From Pseudomonas sp. JAI120 (lineage in GTDB: Bacteria; Pseudomonadota; Gammaproteobacteria; Pseudomonadales; Pseudomonadaceae), in the NCBI RefSeq assembly GCF_014207255.1, contig NZ_JACHCZ010000001.1:1603378-1667377 (forward strand): a DNA stretch of 64,000 nucleotides. Direction: 5' to 3'. The notes under the pieces are model-generated. The model saw only the letters and a program-made list of their open reading frames with translations. It did not search any database and was not told the origin of the DNA. Shown here piece by piece: positions 35,458 through 44,237 of the stretch (within the stretch, counting starts at the first letter, position 1; every line of letters begins with the position of its first letter). The position numbers were made by a program, and so were the translations under genes.

Positions 35458-36639
35458 ATGCATCATCCAGATACCCTCGTAGTCAATACCGGTCGCAATT
35501 CTGAGCGTTTCGGTGGGCTCATAAATACTCCGGTTTTTCGTGGCTCGACCATACTCGTGCCCAGCTTTGATGCTTGGGAAGCGTGCAAGCGCGACGGTAA
35601 TCCTTATGCACATTACGGTCGGTTTGGTACCGAAACAACACGTGCCTTTGAGTCAGCTATTGCCGAACTGGAAGGGGGCTATGCCAGTCTCGTATTTCCA
35701 TCGGGGCTTTCGGCCTGTACTCATGCGGTGATGGCTTTTGTGGCCGCAGGTGATCACATTTTAATAACTGACAATGTGTACGGGCCAACCCGCATGTTCG
35801 CTGACAGGGTGCTGACTCGCTTGGGTGTCGAGGTGGAGTATTTCAACCCAATTAACGTGGAAGATCTAACGTCAAAACTTCGAAAAAATACAAGTGTGGT
35901 GTTTATTGAATCCCCAGGATCGTTGACCTTTGAAATCTCGGATGTACGTGCTCTGTCTAATGCTGCGCACAGCGTCGGTGCAAAAGTATTGTTGGACAAC
36001 ACTTGGGCGACCCCTCTTTATTTCAAGCCATTCGATCACGGAGTAGACATTTCAATTCAAGCGGCCACTAAATACATCGTCGGTCATTCAGATGCCTTGC
36101 TTGGTACCGCCACAGCCAATGAAGGCGCGTGGGAGCAGTTGCAGGCCAGCGCCCATGATTTTGGCGAAACCGCGGGTCCCGATGATATTTTTCTAGGTCT
36201 GCGTGGTATTCGCAGCCTAAGTGTGCGATTGCAACGTCATTGGGAAAATGGTTTAGCCCTAGCTCAATGTTTGCAGACGCATCCAGCGGTGGCCCAAGTG
36301 CATCACCCTGCACTGGCTAATGATCCGAGCCATGATCTCTGGACACGAGACTTCAGAGGCGCGAGCGGTCTATTTTCTTTGCAATTGAAAAGCACTGACA
36401 TGGAACGCGTCAGGTGTTTCTTCGACAGCCTAAAACACTTTGGAATTGGTTTGTCTTGGGGGGGGTATGAAAGTCTAGTTTTACCGATTGGCAAACCTTC
36501 TCGTACTGTACAAAACTGGGAGAAGTCAGGTTATCTTGTTCGAGTGCATGCTGGTTTAGAAAATTTAAACGAGCTTCAATCTGACATGATTCAAGCTCTT
36601 GACCAGGTCGTTAAAAAAACTTCTGTAAATGTAGCGTAA
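35458..36639 (+). CDS. Cystathionine beta-lyase-like PLP enzyme
   Basis: 393 residues from ATG 35458; a TTG 14 codons upstream is possible. The Cys/Met-metabolism PLP family is clear: GGLINTPVFRGSTILVPSF, YGRFGTETTRAFESAIAELE, and the lysine in AATKYIVGHSDALLGT. ESPGSLTFEISDVRAL is typical of cystathionine beta-lyase (MetC) rather than gamma-synthase. It should cleave C-S bonds of cysteine S-conjugates or cystathionine. Its GC content is lower at the 3' end than in the core genome. It sits with a hydrolase and an importer, not with methionine genes. Confidence 0.85.
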   Translation: MHHPDTLVVNTGRNSERFGGLINTPVFRGSTILVPSFDAWEACKRDGNPYAHYGRFGTETTRAFESAIAELEGGYASLVFPSGLSACTHAVMAFVAAGDHILITDNVYGPTRMFADRVLTRLGVEVEYFNPINVEDLTSKLRKNTSVVFIESPGSLTFEISDVRALSNAAHSVGAKVLLDNTWATPLYFKPFDHGVDISIQAATKYIVGHSDALLGTATANEGAWEQLQASAHDFGETAGPDDIFLGLRGIRSLSVRLQRHWENGLALAQCLQTHPAVAQVHHPALANDPSHDLWTRDFRGASGLFSLQLKSTDMERVRCFFDSLKHFGIGLSWGGYESLVLPIGKPSRTVQNWEKSGYLVRVHAGLENLNELQSDMIQALDQVVKKTSVNVA

Positions 36640-36838
36640 GTGAGTTTCCGAGAAAGTGTTAAATGCTACGCCCGCTGATGCCTCTAATATCCAGGCCATC
36701 TATGCTCCAATGGTTTTGGACACCGTCATTCGTTTGAGCTAGCACCACCGACAATCGACGAGATCGCGGAGCGACTTACAGTAACACTGCCAACGTCCCC
36801 CTATCTGGTAGCTCAGTTTTCAGTCGGCAGAACAGCCT

Positions 36839-37228
36839 CTACTCGGTCAGTTTTCGGTCAGCGGCAACAGCGCTGGAGCATTCCACGCTGAAATTCTCGT
36901 GCAGCTTGAGACGAAGGCGCCCGTCAGCAGCATGGAGCAACAAAGTTCCCAGCTGATTGAACGGATCATTGGAATGGATCAATGAGAGATCAGGAATGCA
37001 GGTGTGCGAAATGACCTGATCAGCCCGGATCTCGTTGTTCGCGATCAGTTGATAGGTTCCACCGGGCGCCTGATGCGATAGGGCATAGAACGATGACAGC
37101 GACGGCTGGTTATCCAGATCGATGAGCAGAGTACGGATCCCTGCATCGGCGCAGAACGCGCCTAGATTGACGTCGACCGTGGTTTTACCCGGCCCGCCTT
37201 TGGTTGAAACGACCGCAGTGACTTTCAT
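36839..37228 (-). pseudogene. soj: Soj/ParA, C-terminally truncated (inner island copy)
   Basis: 129 codons begin MKVTAVVSTKGGPGKTT and contain DIDLDNQ-like ADAGIRTLLIDLDNQPSLSS. Homology appears to end near LRLKLHENF, and the frame closes after unrelated residues. Full ICE Soj proteins are about 290 residues. It is the gene nearest the intact tRNA, as in PAPI-1-type islands, and has lost its partners. Confidence 0.85.
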
Positions 37229-37405
37229 GATATTGACCTCGGAATCGTAGGATTTGAGATGCTTTCATGCAGGTCACGCTGTGCGCTTTGATCCCCCCGG
37301 AAAAATCCAAGGCAAAAAAAAAGCCTGCATCGCTGCAGGCTTTTCCCTATCTGGCTCCACGACCTGGACTCGAACCAGGGACCCAATGATTAACAGTCAT
37401 TTGCT
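37110..37405. repeat. Island-end direct repeat, copy 2
   Basis: Partner of 12754-13048. This copy continues into the complete tRNA-Asn gene, so it is the chromosomal attachment end. Confidence 0.93.
37312..37345 (-). terminator. Terminator of tRNA-Asn
   Basis: AAAGCCTGCA and TGCAGGCTTT pair around a short loop, with a run of A on the plus strand that gives a T-run on the minus strand. It lies just after the tRNA 3' end. The same hairpin is at 12957-12987. Confidence 0.85.
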
Positions 37406-37427
37406 CTACCAACTGAGCTATCGCGGA
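37352..37427 (-). tRNA. tRNA-Asn (anticodon GTT)
   Basis: A 76-base cloverleaf read on the minus strand, TCCGCGATAGCTCAGTTGGT at the 5' side, anticodon GTT within GACTGTTAATC, T-arm GGTTCGAGTCC and encoded CCA. It is complete, while 54 bases of its 3' part are repeated at 12995. The tRNA is the integration target. Confidence 0.97.
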
Positions 37428-37460
37428 ATGCGCCGTATGTTACTGATTAAAAAGGAGAAG

Positions 37461-38384
37461 TCAAGCCTTCCCTGAGATCCTGGACGATGAATCCGGATGA
37501 CCGGTTGAAAGCTGCTGCTCCTTGGCCAGTTCCAGCCAGGCGCGCACGGCGGGTGGCAAGTGGGCGCTGGCGCGCCAGGCCAGGGCGATGTGCCAGTCGG
37601 TGTGGGGTTCGTCGAGAGGGATCAGGGCGATGCCCGCGTGTTGGTGCTTGTGCGCCAACATGCGCGGCAGGAAAGCGACGCCGAGGCCGGCCGCGACCAG
37701 GTCGACGATGAAGTCGATCTGTCCGCTGCGCGCCGCCACGCGGGGTATCACGCCTTTGCGCTCGCAGGCGGCCAGAATCTTGGCGTTCAGGGCGAAGCCG
37801 GCTTCGAACAGGATGAACGGCGAATCCGCCAGGTCGGCGAAGTCAATGCGTTGACGTTGGGCCAAGGGGTGGCTCCTGGGCAGTACGGCCATCAGCGGTT
37901 CGTTGCGCACGGGCTGATAATCGAAGCCTGCATCGACCGGCAGCAGCAATGCAGCGAGGTCGACCTCCCCCACCTCCAGGCACTCGCGCAGTCTTTTGCT
38001 GCCGTATTCGGTGAGTTCGATGTCGATGTCCGGGTAACGACTGCGATAGGTGGCAAACATCGTAGCAAACAGCACCCCACACCCCACCGGTGGCAGGCCT
38101 ATGCGCAACACACCGCGCTTGAGGCCGCGCAGGTCGTTGATCTCGGCGACCAGGTCATGGTGTTCGGCGAGCAGCACTATGGCGCGGCGGTAGGCGATCT
38201 CACCGGCGGCGGTGAGTTCGTTGCGATGGCCCAGGCGGTCGAGCAGCGGCATGCCGAGTTCCTCTTCCAGAGTCTTGACCGCCTTGCTCACCGAGGATTG
38301 GGTCAAGGCTACCACCTCGGCGGCCTGGGAGAATCCGCCCTGGCGTACCACTTCGACGAACGTGCGCAACGTTCTCAAGTTCAT
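37461..38384 (-). CDS. LysR-family regulator
   Basis: 307 residues. The N-terminal helix-turn-helix is TFVEVVRQGGFSQAAEVVAL followed by TQSSVSKAVKTLEEELG; the effector domain has LRIGLPPVGCGVLFATMFAT and DFIVDLVAAGLGVAFLPRML. It is divergent from lldD, so it probably senses lactate or a related 2-hydroxy acid. A dyad lies in the gap between them. It is the first core gene after the tRNA. Confidence 0.92.
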   Translation of the reverse strand: MNLRTLRTFVEVVRQGGFSQAAEVVALTQSSVSKAVKTLEEELGMPLLDRLGHRNELTAAGEIAYRRAIVLLAEHHDLVAEINDLRGLKRGVLRIGLPPVGCGVLFATMFATYRSRYPDIDIELTEYGSKRLRECLEVGEVDLAALLLPVDAGFDYQPVRNEPLMAVLPRSHPLAQRQRIDFADLADSPFILFEAGFALNAKILAACERKGVIPRVAARSGQIDFIVDLVAAGLGVAFLPRMLAHKHQHAGIALIPLDEPHTDWHIALAWRASAHLPPAVRAWLELAKEQQLSTGHPDSSSRISGKA

Positions 38385-38413
38385 GGGTATTCCTTCAGCG
38401 ACTGACTACTAGC

Positions 38414-38432
38414 GATAAAAGTTGTTTTTATC
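38414..38432. promoter_or_regulatory. Dyad GATAAAA / TTTTATC between LysR gene and lldD
   Basis: GATAAAAGTTGTTTTTATC is a near-perfect inverted repeat with AT-rich arms in the divergent promoter, matching the form of LysR boxes (T-N11-A). Confidence 0.5.
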
Positions 38433-38484
38433 ATGACAGATATTTGCCTATCCTGACCCGCCCAGCCTTGTGGAGACACGCTTA

Positions 38485-39627
38485 ATGATTATCTCGTCCG
38501 CCTCCGACTACCGCGCAGCGGCCAAACGCAAGCTGCCGCGCTTCCTGTTCGACTACATCGACGGCGGTGCCTACGCCGAGCACACGATGCGCGCGAACAG
38601 TTCGGACCTGGCCGAGATCAGCCTGCGCCAACGCGTGCTGCGCAATGTCGATAACCTCAGCCTCAAGACCACGCTGTTCGGCCAGGCCCTGGACATGCCG
38701 GTCATCCTCAGCCCTGTCGGCCTGACCGGCATGTATGCGCGGCGCGGCGAAGTACAGGCGGCGAAGGCGGCGGCGAACAAGGGCATCCCCTTCTGTCTGT
38801 CGACGGTGTCGGTGTGTTCGATTGAAGAAGTGGCGGCGCAGAGCCCGCAGTCAATCTGGTTCCAGCTGTATGTGCTCAAGGACCGGGGCTTTATGCGCAA
38901 TGCCCTAGAGCGGGCCCAGGCAGCTGGGGTCACCACCCTGGTGTTCACCGTGGACATGCCCACGCCCGGGGCGCGCTACCGCGATGCCCACTCGGGCATG
39001 TCCGGGCCGTTCGCGGCGCAGCGGCGCATGTTGCAGGCCGTCACCAAGCCACAATGGGCATTCGACGTAGGGCTCATGGGCCGCCCCCATGACCTGGGCA
39101 ATATCTCCAAGTACCTCGGCAAACCCACCCACCTGGAAGATTACATCGGCTGGCTGGCCAATAACTTCGACCCCTCCATCAGTTGGAAAGACCTGGAGTG
39201 GATCCGCGAATTCTGGAAAGGCCCGATGATCATCAAGGGCATCCTCGACCCCCAGGACGCCAAGGACGCGGTGAGTTTCGGCGCCGATGGCATCGTGGTC
39301 TCCAACCATGGCGGCCGTCAGCTGGACGGTGTGCTGTCCACTGCCAAGGCCTTGCCACCGATTGCCGATGTCGTGGGCGATGACCTGACGGTGCTGGTGG
39401 ACTCCGGCATTCGTTCCGGGCTGGACGTGGTGCGCATGCTCGCCCTGGGCGCCAAGGCGTGCCTGCTCGGACGCGCCACCGCCTATGCACTGGCCGCCGA
39501 TGGTCAGCGCGGGGTAGAGAACCTGCTGGACATCTTCGCCAAGGAAATGCGCGTGGCCATGACGTTAACCGGCGTCACATCCATTGACCAGATTGACTCC
39601 AGCACGCTGGTGCAATCAGTCAAATAG
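38485..39627 (+). CDS. lldD: FMN-dependent L-lactate dehydrogenase
   Basis: The ATG at 38485 gives 380 residues, the usual LldD length. Its start ([20 protein letters not shown]), [31 protein letters not shown], and [19 protein letters not shown] with the catalytic His and Arg identify the FMN alpha-hydroxyacid dehydrogenase family. It oxidises L-lactate to pyruvate at the inner membrane and passes electrons to quinone. The usual permease and D-lactate dehydrogenase genes are not adjacent. Confidence 0.92.
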   Translation: MIISSASDYRAAAKRKLPRFLFDYIDGGAYAEHTMRANSSDLAEISLRQRVLRNVDNLSLKTTLFGQALDMPVILSPVGLTGMYARRGEVQAAKAAANKGIPFCLSTVSVCSIEEVAAQSPQSIWFQLYVLKDRGFMRNALERAQAAGVTTLVFTVDMPTPGARYRDAHSGMSGPFAAQRRMLQAVTKPQWAFDVGLMGRPHDLGNISKYLGKPTHLEDYIGWLANNFDPSISWKDLEWIREFWKGPMIIKGILDPQDAKDAVSFGADGIVVSNHGGRQLDGVLSTAKALPPIADVVGDDLTVLVDSGIRSGLDVVRMLALGAKACLLGRATAYALAADGQRGVENLLDIFAKEMRVAMTLTGVTSIDQIDSSTLVQSVK

Positions 39628-39908
39628 CTGACGTCATTGCTTAACGACCGTTTTTTACTTTAAAAACGCTCTTTGATTTGTAAGGACTTTTATTTATTTA
39701 AACGAAATGGCACGAATCTCGCTCTAACACCTTCCAAGCAGGTCAAGCGATGACAAGACGTGTGGCAGTGCCCAGGGGTTATAACCCTTGGTAAAGCGGT
39801 CTAAACTGTTTCCAATGTTTTACGGAACTGAAGGAACAGTAAGACGCCTGGCATTCGCCACTCTCATCCAGCCTGTAAGACAGCTAAGTGCTTAGAGGCC
39901 GTTTGCTT

Positions 39909-40835
39909 ATGAAAACACCAACCCAGACCAACGCAGTTGACTTCGACAGTGCCAAATTGCAACGCCTGGGCTTTGGTCAGCCATCACTCGTACCTCGCCG
40001 CCCGACAACCGTCGCACAACTTCGCCAGCAACTGGGGATGCAATTGCAGACCAGCCTGGAACCGCAGCGCCTCCTCGCGGTGTTTTTCCGTGAGATCCAG
40101 CGCCTGGTACCTCTGGATGCCCTGCAATATCGCCACGAAACCAGCGACCTGCGCCTGGAGTTCGGCCACCGCGGCCACCATTCGGTGAGCTACAGCCTGA
40201 GCCACGAAGGCGAGCACCTCGGCGAGCTGATCTTTCGCCGCAACCAGCGCCTGCTGGAAGAGGAACTCGGCCAGCTCGAATCACTGCTGTCGACCCTGCT
40301 CTACCCGATGCGCAACGCCCTGCTCTACCGCGCCGCCACCCGCAGCGCCCTGCGCGACCCGTTGACCGAAACGGGCAACCGCATTGCCATGGACCAGACC
40401 CTGCAACGGGAAATCGACATGGCGCGTCGGCACCTGAACCCGCTGTCCTTGCTGATGCTGGACATCGACCACTTCAAGATCATCAACGATACCCACGGCC
40501 ATGCGGCCGGCGATAACGTATTGCGCACGGTCGCCGGGGCAATCAAGAGCCAGTTGCGTAACGTGGACATGGTGTTTCGGTTTGGCGGGGAAGAGTTTCT
40601 GATCCTGCTGTCCAACACCGGACGGGATGCGGCGGCCATGGTCGGTGAACGCCTGCGCCAGGCGGCAAAGGCCCAGGATTATTGGGCGGATGGAACACGG
40701 ATCGAATTGACGGTGAGCCTCGGTTGTTCGACCCTGCTGGCCGCCGAGTCGGCCGACAGCCTGTTGCGCCGCGCCGACAGCGCCTTGTACGTGGCCAAGC
40801 GCGAAGGCCGTAATCGCCTGGCAATGGCGGGGTAA
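39909..40835 (+). CDS. Diguanylate cyclase (GGDEF domain)
   Basis: I use the ATG at 39909 (308 residues), seven codons inside the longest frame. A GAF-like sensor region (about 40-150) precedes the cyclase domain, with MLDIDHFKIINDTHGHAAGD and active-site FRFGGEEFLILLSN. It makes cyclic di-GMP from GTP. No membrane helix or signal peptide is seen, so it is cytoplasmic. The signal is unknown. Confidence 0.9.
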   Translation: MKTPTQTNAVDFDSAKLQRLGFGQPSLVPRRPTTVAQLRQQLGMQLQTSLEPQRLLAVFFREIQRLVPLDALQYRHETSDLRLEFGHRGHHSVSYSLSHEGEHLGELIFRRNQRLLEEELGQLESLLSTLLYPMRNALLYRAATRSALRDPLTETGNRIAMDQTLQREIDMARRHLNPLSLLMLDIDHFKIINDTHGHAAGDNVLRTVAGAIKSQLRNVDMVFRFGGEEFLILLSNTGRDAAAMVGERLRQAAKAQDYWADGTRIELTVSLGCSTLLAAESADSLLRRADSALYVAKREGRNRLAMAG

Positions 40836-40856
40836 GACCCCGCCATCCCCGTTACA

Positions 40857-41660
40857 TCACGCTTCGCTGGCGACACGCAACGGGCGCTCACGCACAGCAG
40901 CGCTCGCAGGTTTTTCTTTCTCCAGGCGCATGCAACGTTCCAGGAACAGGTACATGTAGTCGTAGCTCTTGCACACGGCTTGGCGCAACTCTGCCTGCAG
41001 TTCCTTGGTCGGGTTCATCCCGGCCAGGGTGCAGATGATTTCCAGGGCTTCCCAAGGATGGGCGTCGTCGTACTGGGCGTGCATCTTCAGCCACTTCATC
41101 GCACGCTTGCGGTCTTCCTCGGGAAAGGCCGCCGCATACACGCCGGTGGAGCACACCACTGCCGACCACTCTCCCGTCGCGCCCTCGATCGCATAGTTGG
41201 TCGCGGCAACAGCCACAATCAACGAATCGGCCGAGCTGGTGTGCCAACACCAATGGCTCAGCGCATGCAGCTCCGGCGGCACGTTCTGGGCCTGCAACTC
41301 TTCGAGGCTGACGCCGTGGGCACGCGCCCAATGGACCCAATAGTCCGCGTGGTTCAGCTCCACACGGATATTGCGCATCAGCCAACGTCGCGCCATGTCT
41401 TCCCCTGGATGGCGGGCAAACTTGGTCTTGGTGAGGTTCTGTGCCATGTACAAGGCAAACTGTTCCACCACGGGCCAGCCACCGATCAGGTAGTGACGCA
41501 TGGTTTTGGCGCTGAGCGTGTTGTCACGCATGCGTTGGTACAGTTCGTGTTCGACAACCCGGCGCTTGCTCTCGCTGCAGTCCTGGATCAATTGCTGAGC
41601 CCAGGCGGGGTAACTTGAGGCTTCCATAAGCGGACCGGTTCTGCTGAATGTGTCGATCAC
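40857..41660 (-). CDS. TenA/PqqC-like iron-containing oxidase family protein
   Basis: A 267-residue all-helical protein: LYQRMRDNTLSAKTMRHYLI, then EDMARRWLMRNIRVELNHAD, and AATNYAIEGATGEWSAVV. Conserved Glu and His residues spaced as in the haem-oxygenase-like fold suggest an iron-binding oxidase or a TenA-like thiaminase. The reaction is unknown. It converges with the diguanylate cyclase gene. Confidence 0.8.
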   Translation of the reverse strand: MIDTFSRTGPLMEASSYPAWAQQLIQDCSESKRRVVEHELYQRMRDNTLSAKTMRHYLIGGWPVVEQFALYMAQNLTKTKFARHPGEDMARRWLMRNIRVELNHADYWVHWARAHGVSLEELQAQNVPPELHALSHWCWHTSSADSLIVAVAATNYAIEGATGEWSAVVCSTGVYAAAFPEEDRKRAMKWLKMHAQYDDAHPWEALEIICTLAGMNPTKELQAELRQAVCKSYDYMYLFLERCMRLEKEKPASAAVRERPLRVASEA

Positions 41661-41706
41661 TATTTAAGGCTCCTTTTTAAGTGTGATTTACAGACCGGCA
41701 AATGTT

Positions 41707-44166
41707 TCAGCGGAATGTGCCGGGCGCCCTGAATAACAGAGGCTGCGGTCGCACAGGTCGACGCAAGCTATCAAAGGTAAACAATTGCGGTCGTTCAATC
41801 AGGTAGCCCTGAGCGTAATCCACACCTATGTCGAGCAAAGCCTGCTCGATCTGCAGTGTTTCAACAAATTCGGCAATTGTGCGCTTCCCCATGACGTGGC
41901 CGATGTGGTTGATCACTTCGACCATCGCGCGGTTAATCGGGTCGTCCAGCATATCCTTTACGAAACTTCCATCGATCTTCAGGAAGTCTACAGGTAAATG
42001 TTTCAGATACGCGAATGAGGACATTCCGGCGCAGAAGTCATCGAGGGAAAAGAAGCAACCTAAGGCTTTGAGTTCATTAATAAAGCGAATGGCACTGCCC
42101 AGATTCGCAATAGCGCTTGTTTCAGTTATTTCAAAACAAATCATTTCTGGCGGAATGCTGTAAGCCTCGAATTTCTCACGTAAAAAGCCGAGAAAATCAT
42201 CGTCGCCAATCGTAATGCCTGACAGATTGATCGCACACATCGCCATAGGCCGGCCCGGGTGCTCGTGCATGCAGCGGGCAATGATCTTGAATACGTTCTC
42301 CACCACCCAACGGTCCAGAGAGGTCATCAAACCATAACGCTCGGCAGCCGGGATGAAGCTGTCGGGCAGAATGATCCGACCCGCCTCGTCGTGCAGGCGC
42401 AGCAGGATTTCAATGTGCCCATTGCCGCCGTCGGTCAACCCCAGGGGCGCAATTTCCTGGGCATACAGGCAAAACCGGTTCTCCTCCAATGCCATGTGCA
42501 GGCGTTGCACCCAGGCCATCTCGCCAAAGCGCAGGGACAGTTCGGAGTCATCGGCGTGGTACACCTGCACGCGATTGCGGCCTTTTTCCTTGGCCATGTA
42601 GCACGCCATGTCGGCGGCACGCAGGGAGGTTTCCAGGGTGGTCGGCGTGCTCGATATGTGCACCAGGCCGATACTCACGGTGGTCATGAACGGCCGCCCC
42701 TTCCACACGAAATGCAGGTTTTGAACGGTATGGCGCAGGCTCTCGGCGACTTTTTCCGCCACCGCCGCCGGACAGTTCTCCAGCAGGATGCCGAACTCGT
42801 CGCCCCCCAGGCGCGCCAGGGTGTCGCCTTCGCGCAGGTCCGATTGCAGCAGCGCGCAGATATGCCGTAGCAACTCGTCGCCCGCCGCATGGCCGCAGGT
42901 GTCGTTGACCAGCTTGAACTGGTCGAGGTCGAGAAACATCAATGCATGTCGCCCGCCCTGGTGCTGCCCTGCCCTGTGCAGCACCTGTTCCAGGCGGTAC
43001 TCGAACTCGCGACGGTTGGCCAGGCCGGTCAAAGCGTCGTGCGTGGCCTGCCACGACAGGTTGGCGATGTACTGACGCTCCTGGGTCATGTCATGCAGTA
43101 CCAGCACTGCACCGCTGACCTTGCCGCCGCTGAGGATCGGCGCCCCCACCAGGGTGACGGAGACCGTGCTGCCGTCCAGGCGCTGGATGGTTTTCGAATG
43201 CTCGCTGCCGCCCCTGAACCGGCCCTTGACGATGTGTTCGATCAGGGTGAAGCCATCCGGCTGTGCATCGTCATCCAGCAGGTTGAACAGTGCCGCCAGG
43301 GGCAGGCCTTGGGCCTGGGCCGAATTCCAGTGGGTCATGGCCTCGGCTGCCGGGTTCATATAGGTAATGGTCCCGTCGACATCGGTGGTGATCACCCCAT
43401 CGCCAATCGACTCCAGGGTGATCTGTGCGCGCTCCTTCTCGGCCTGCAGCGCATTGGCGAACGCATGACGCTGGGTCAGCAGCTTATGGGTACGCAACAG
43501 CGCCAGCACAATCAGGCCCAGGGCCGTCGCCAGGTTGGTGATCAGCAGCAACCGCAGGATCATGCGCGAGCCTTCACCCAAGGCGTCGCTGAAGGCTTTG
43601 GCGGCTGGGGTCACACCCTCGTTGATGGCAGTGATGCGGGCTTTCCACTGCCGAACATCGTTGGGATTGACATGGTCGGCATTGATCGCTTGGTGCATCT
43701 CGCGAGCCAGGTCGTCCAACTGAACCAGGTAGCCATCGCCGACGGTCCACAGTTCAATGGCTTTTTCCAGGTAGCTGAAATGCCGAAAATTCAGGTACAG
43801 CCAGATCACGCTGGAAACATCGTCCGGGTGGTTGCCGCCCTTGAGGATACCCAGGCGCGCGGCAGCCAGGTCAGGGCTGGGACTGTCCAGGGCGATGCGC
43901 AGTTCATGGCCGCCCTGGGGCACCGCAATGGCCTGCTGGTATTTGAGGTATGTGCCTGCGTCGCGATTATCGGCGTACAGCGTCAGGTAATAGATGGCGT
44001 CTTTCTGGCCCTTGGACCACAGGCTCTCGCCGGCCACATAGCCACGCACCGCTGAAAGCACGTAGAGGCTGACGCAACCCAACAATGCCTGGAACAGCAC
44101 GACGGCAATAAAGGGCCAGACAATGCCCAGTAACCGAGGCGTTCCGAAAGTCCGCTTTTGCTTCAT
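41707..44166 (-). CDS. PAS-GGDEF-EAL cyclic di-GMP protein
   Basis: The ATG at 44166 follows AGGGA and gives 819 residues. Two membrane helices frame a periplasmic sensor (about 15-215). Then come a PAS domain (DGVITTDVDGTITYMNPAAE), a GGDEF domain with intact ARLGGDEFGILLEN, and an EAL domain in which the signature reads EILLRL rather than EALLR. DDFCAGMSSFAYLKHLPVDF matches the catalytic DDF loop. It may degrade cyclic di-GMP, make it, or bind it. Confidence 0.9.
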   Translation of the reverse strand: MKQKRTFGTPRLLGIVWPFIAVVLFQALLGCVSLYVLSAVRGYVAGESLWSKGQKDAIYYLTLYADNRDAGTYLKYQQAIAVPQGGHELRIALDSPSPDLAAARLGILKGGNHPDDVSSVIWLYLNFRHFSYLEKAIELWTVGDGYLVQLDDLAREMHQAINADHVNPNDVRQWKARITAINEGVTPAAKAFSDALGEGSRMILRLLLITNLATALGLIVLALLRTHKLLTQRHAFANALQAEKERAQITLESIGDGVITTDVDGTITYMNPAAEAMTHWNSAQAQGLPLAALFNLLDDDAQPDGFTLIEHIVKGRFRGGSEHSKTIQRLDGSTVSVTLVGAPILSGGKVSGAVLVLHDMTQERQYIANLSWQATHDALTGLANRREFEYRLEQVLHRAGQHQGGRHALMFLDLDQFKLVNDTCGHAAGDELLRHICALLQSDLREGDTLARLGGDEFGILLENCPAAVAEKVAESLRHTVQNLHFVWKGRPFMTTVSIGLVHISSTPTTLETSLRAADMACYMAKEKGRNRVQVYHADDSELSLRFGEMAWVQRLHMALEENRFCLYAQEIAPLGLTDGGNGHIEILLRLHDEAGRIILPDSFIPAAERYGLMTSLDRWVVENVFKIIARCMHEHPGRPMAMCAINLSGITIGDDDFLGFLREKFEAYSIPPEMICFEITETSAIANLGSAIRFINELKALGCFFSLDDFCAGMSSFAYLKHLPVDFLKIDGSFVKDMLDDPINRAMVEVINHIGHVMGKRTIAEFVETLQIEQALLDIGVDYAQGYLIERPQLFTFDSLRRPVRPQPLLFRAPGTFR

Positions 44167-44237
44167 GAAGTCCCTTGCACATGCACTGCTGAATACGCAC
44201 GCAAACACCCACTTCCGATAGCACAGCCTAGGCTAAA

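Noticed and set aside
13049..37351. Integrase gene of the inner island
   Set aside because: I looked for a tyrosine recombinase next to either attachment end and found none; the element appears to have lost it.
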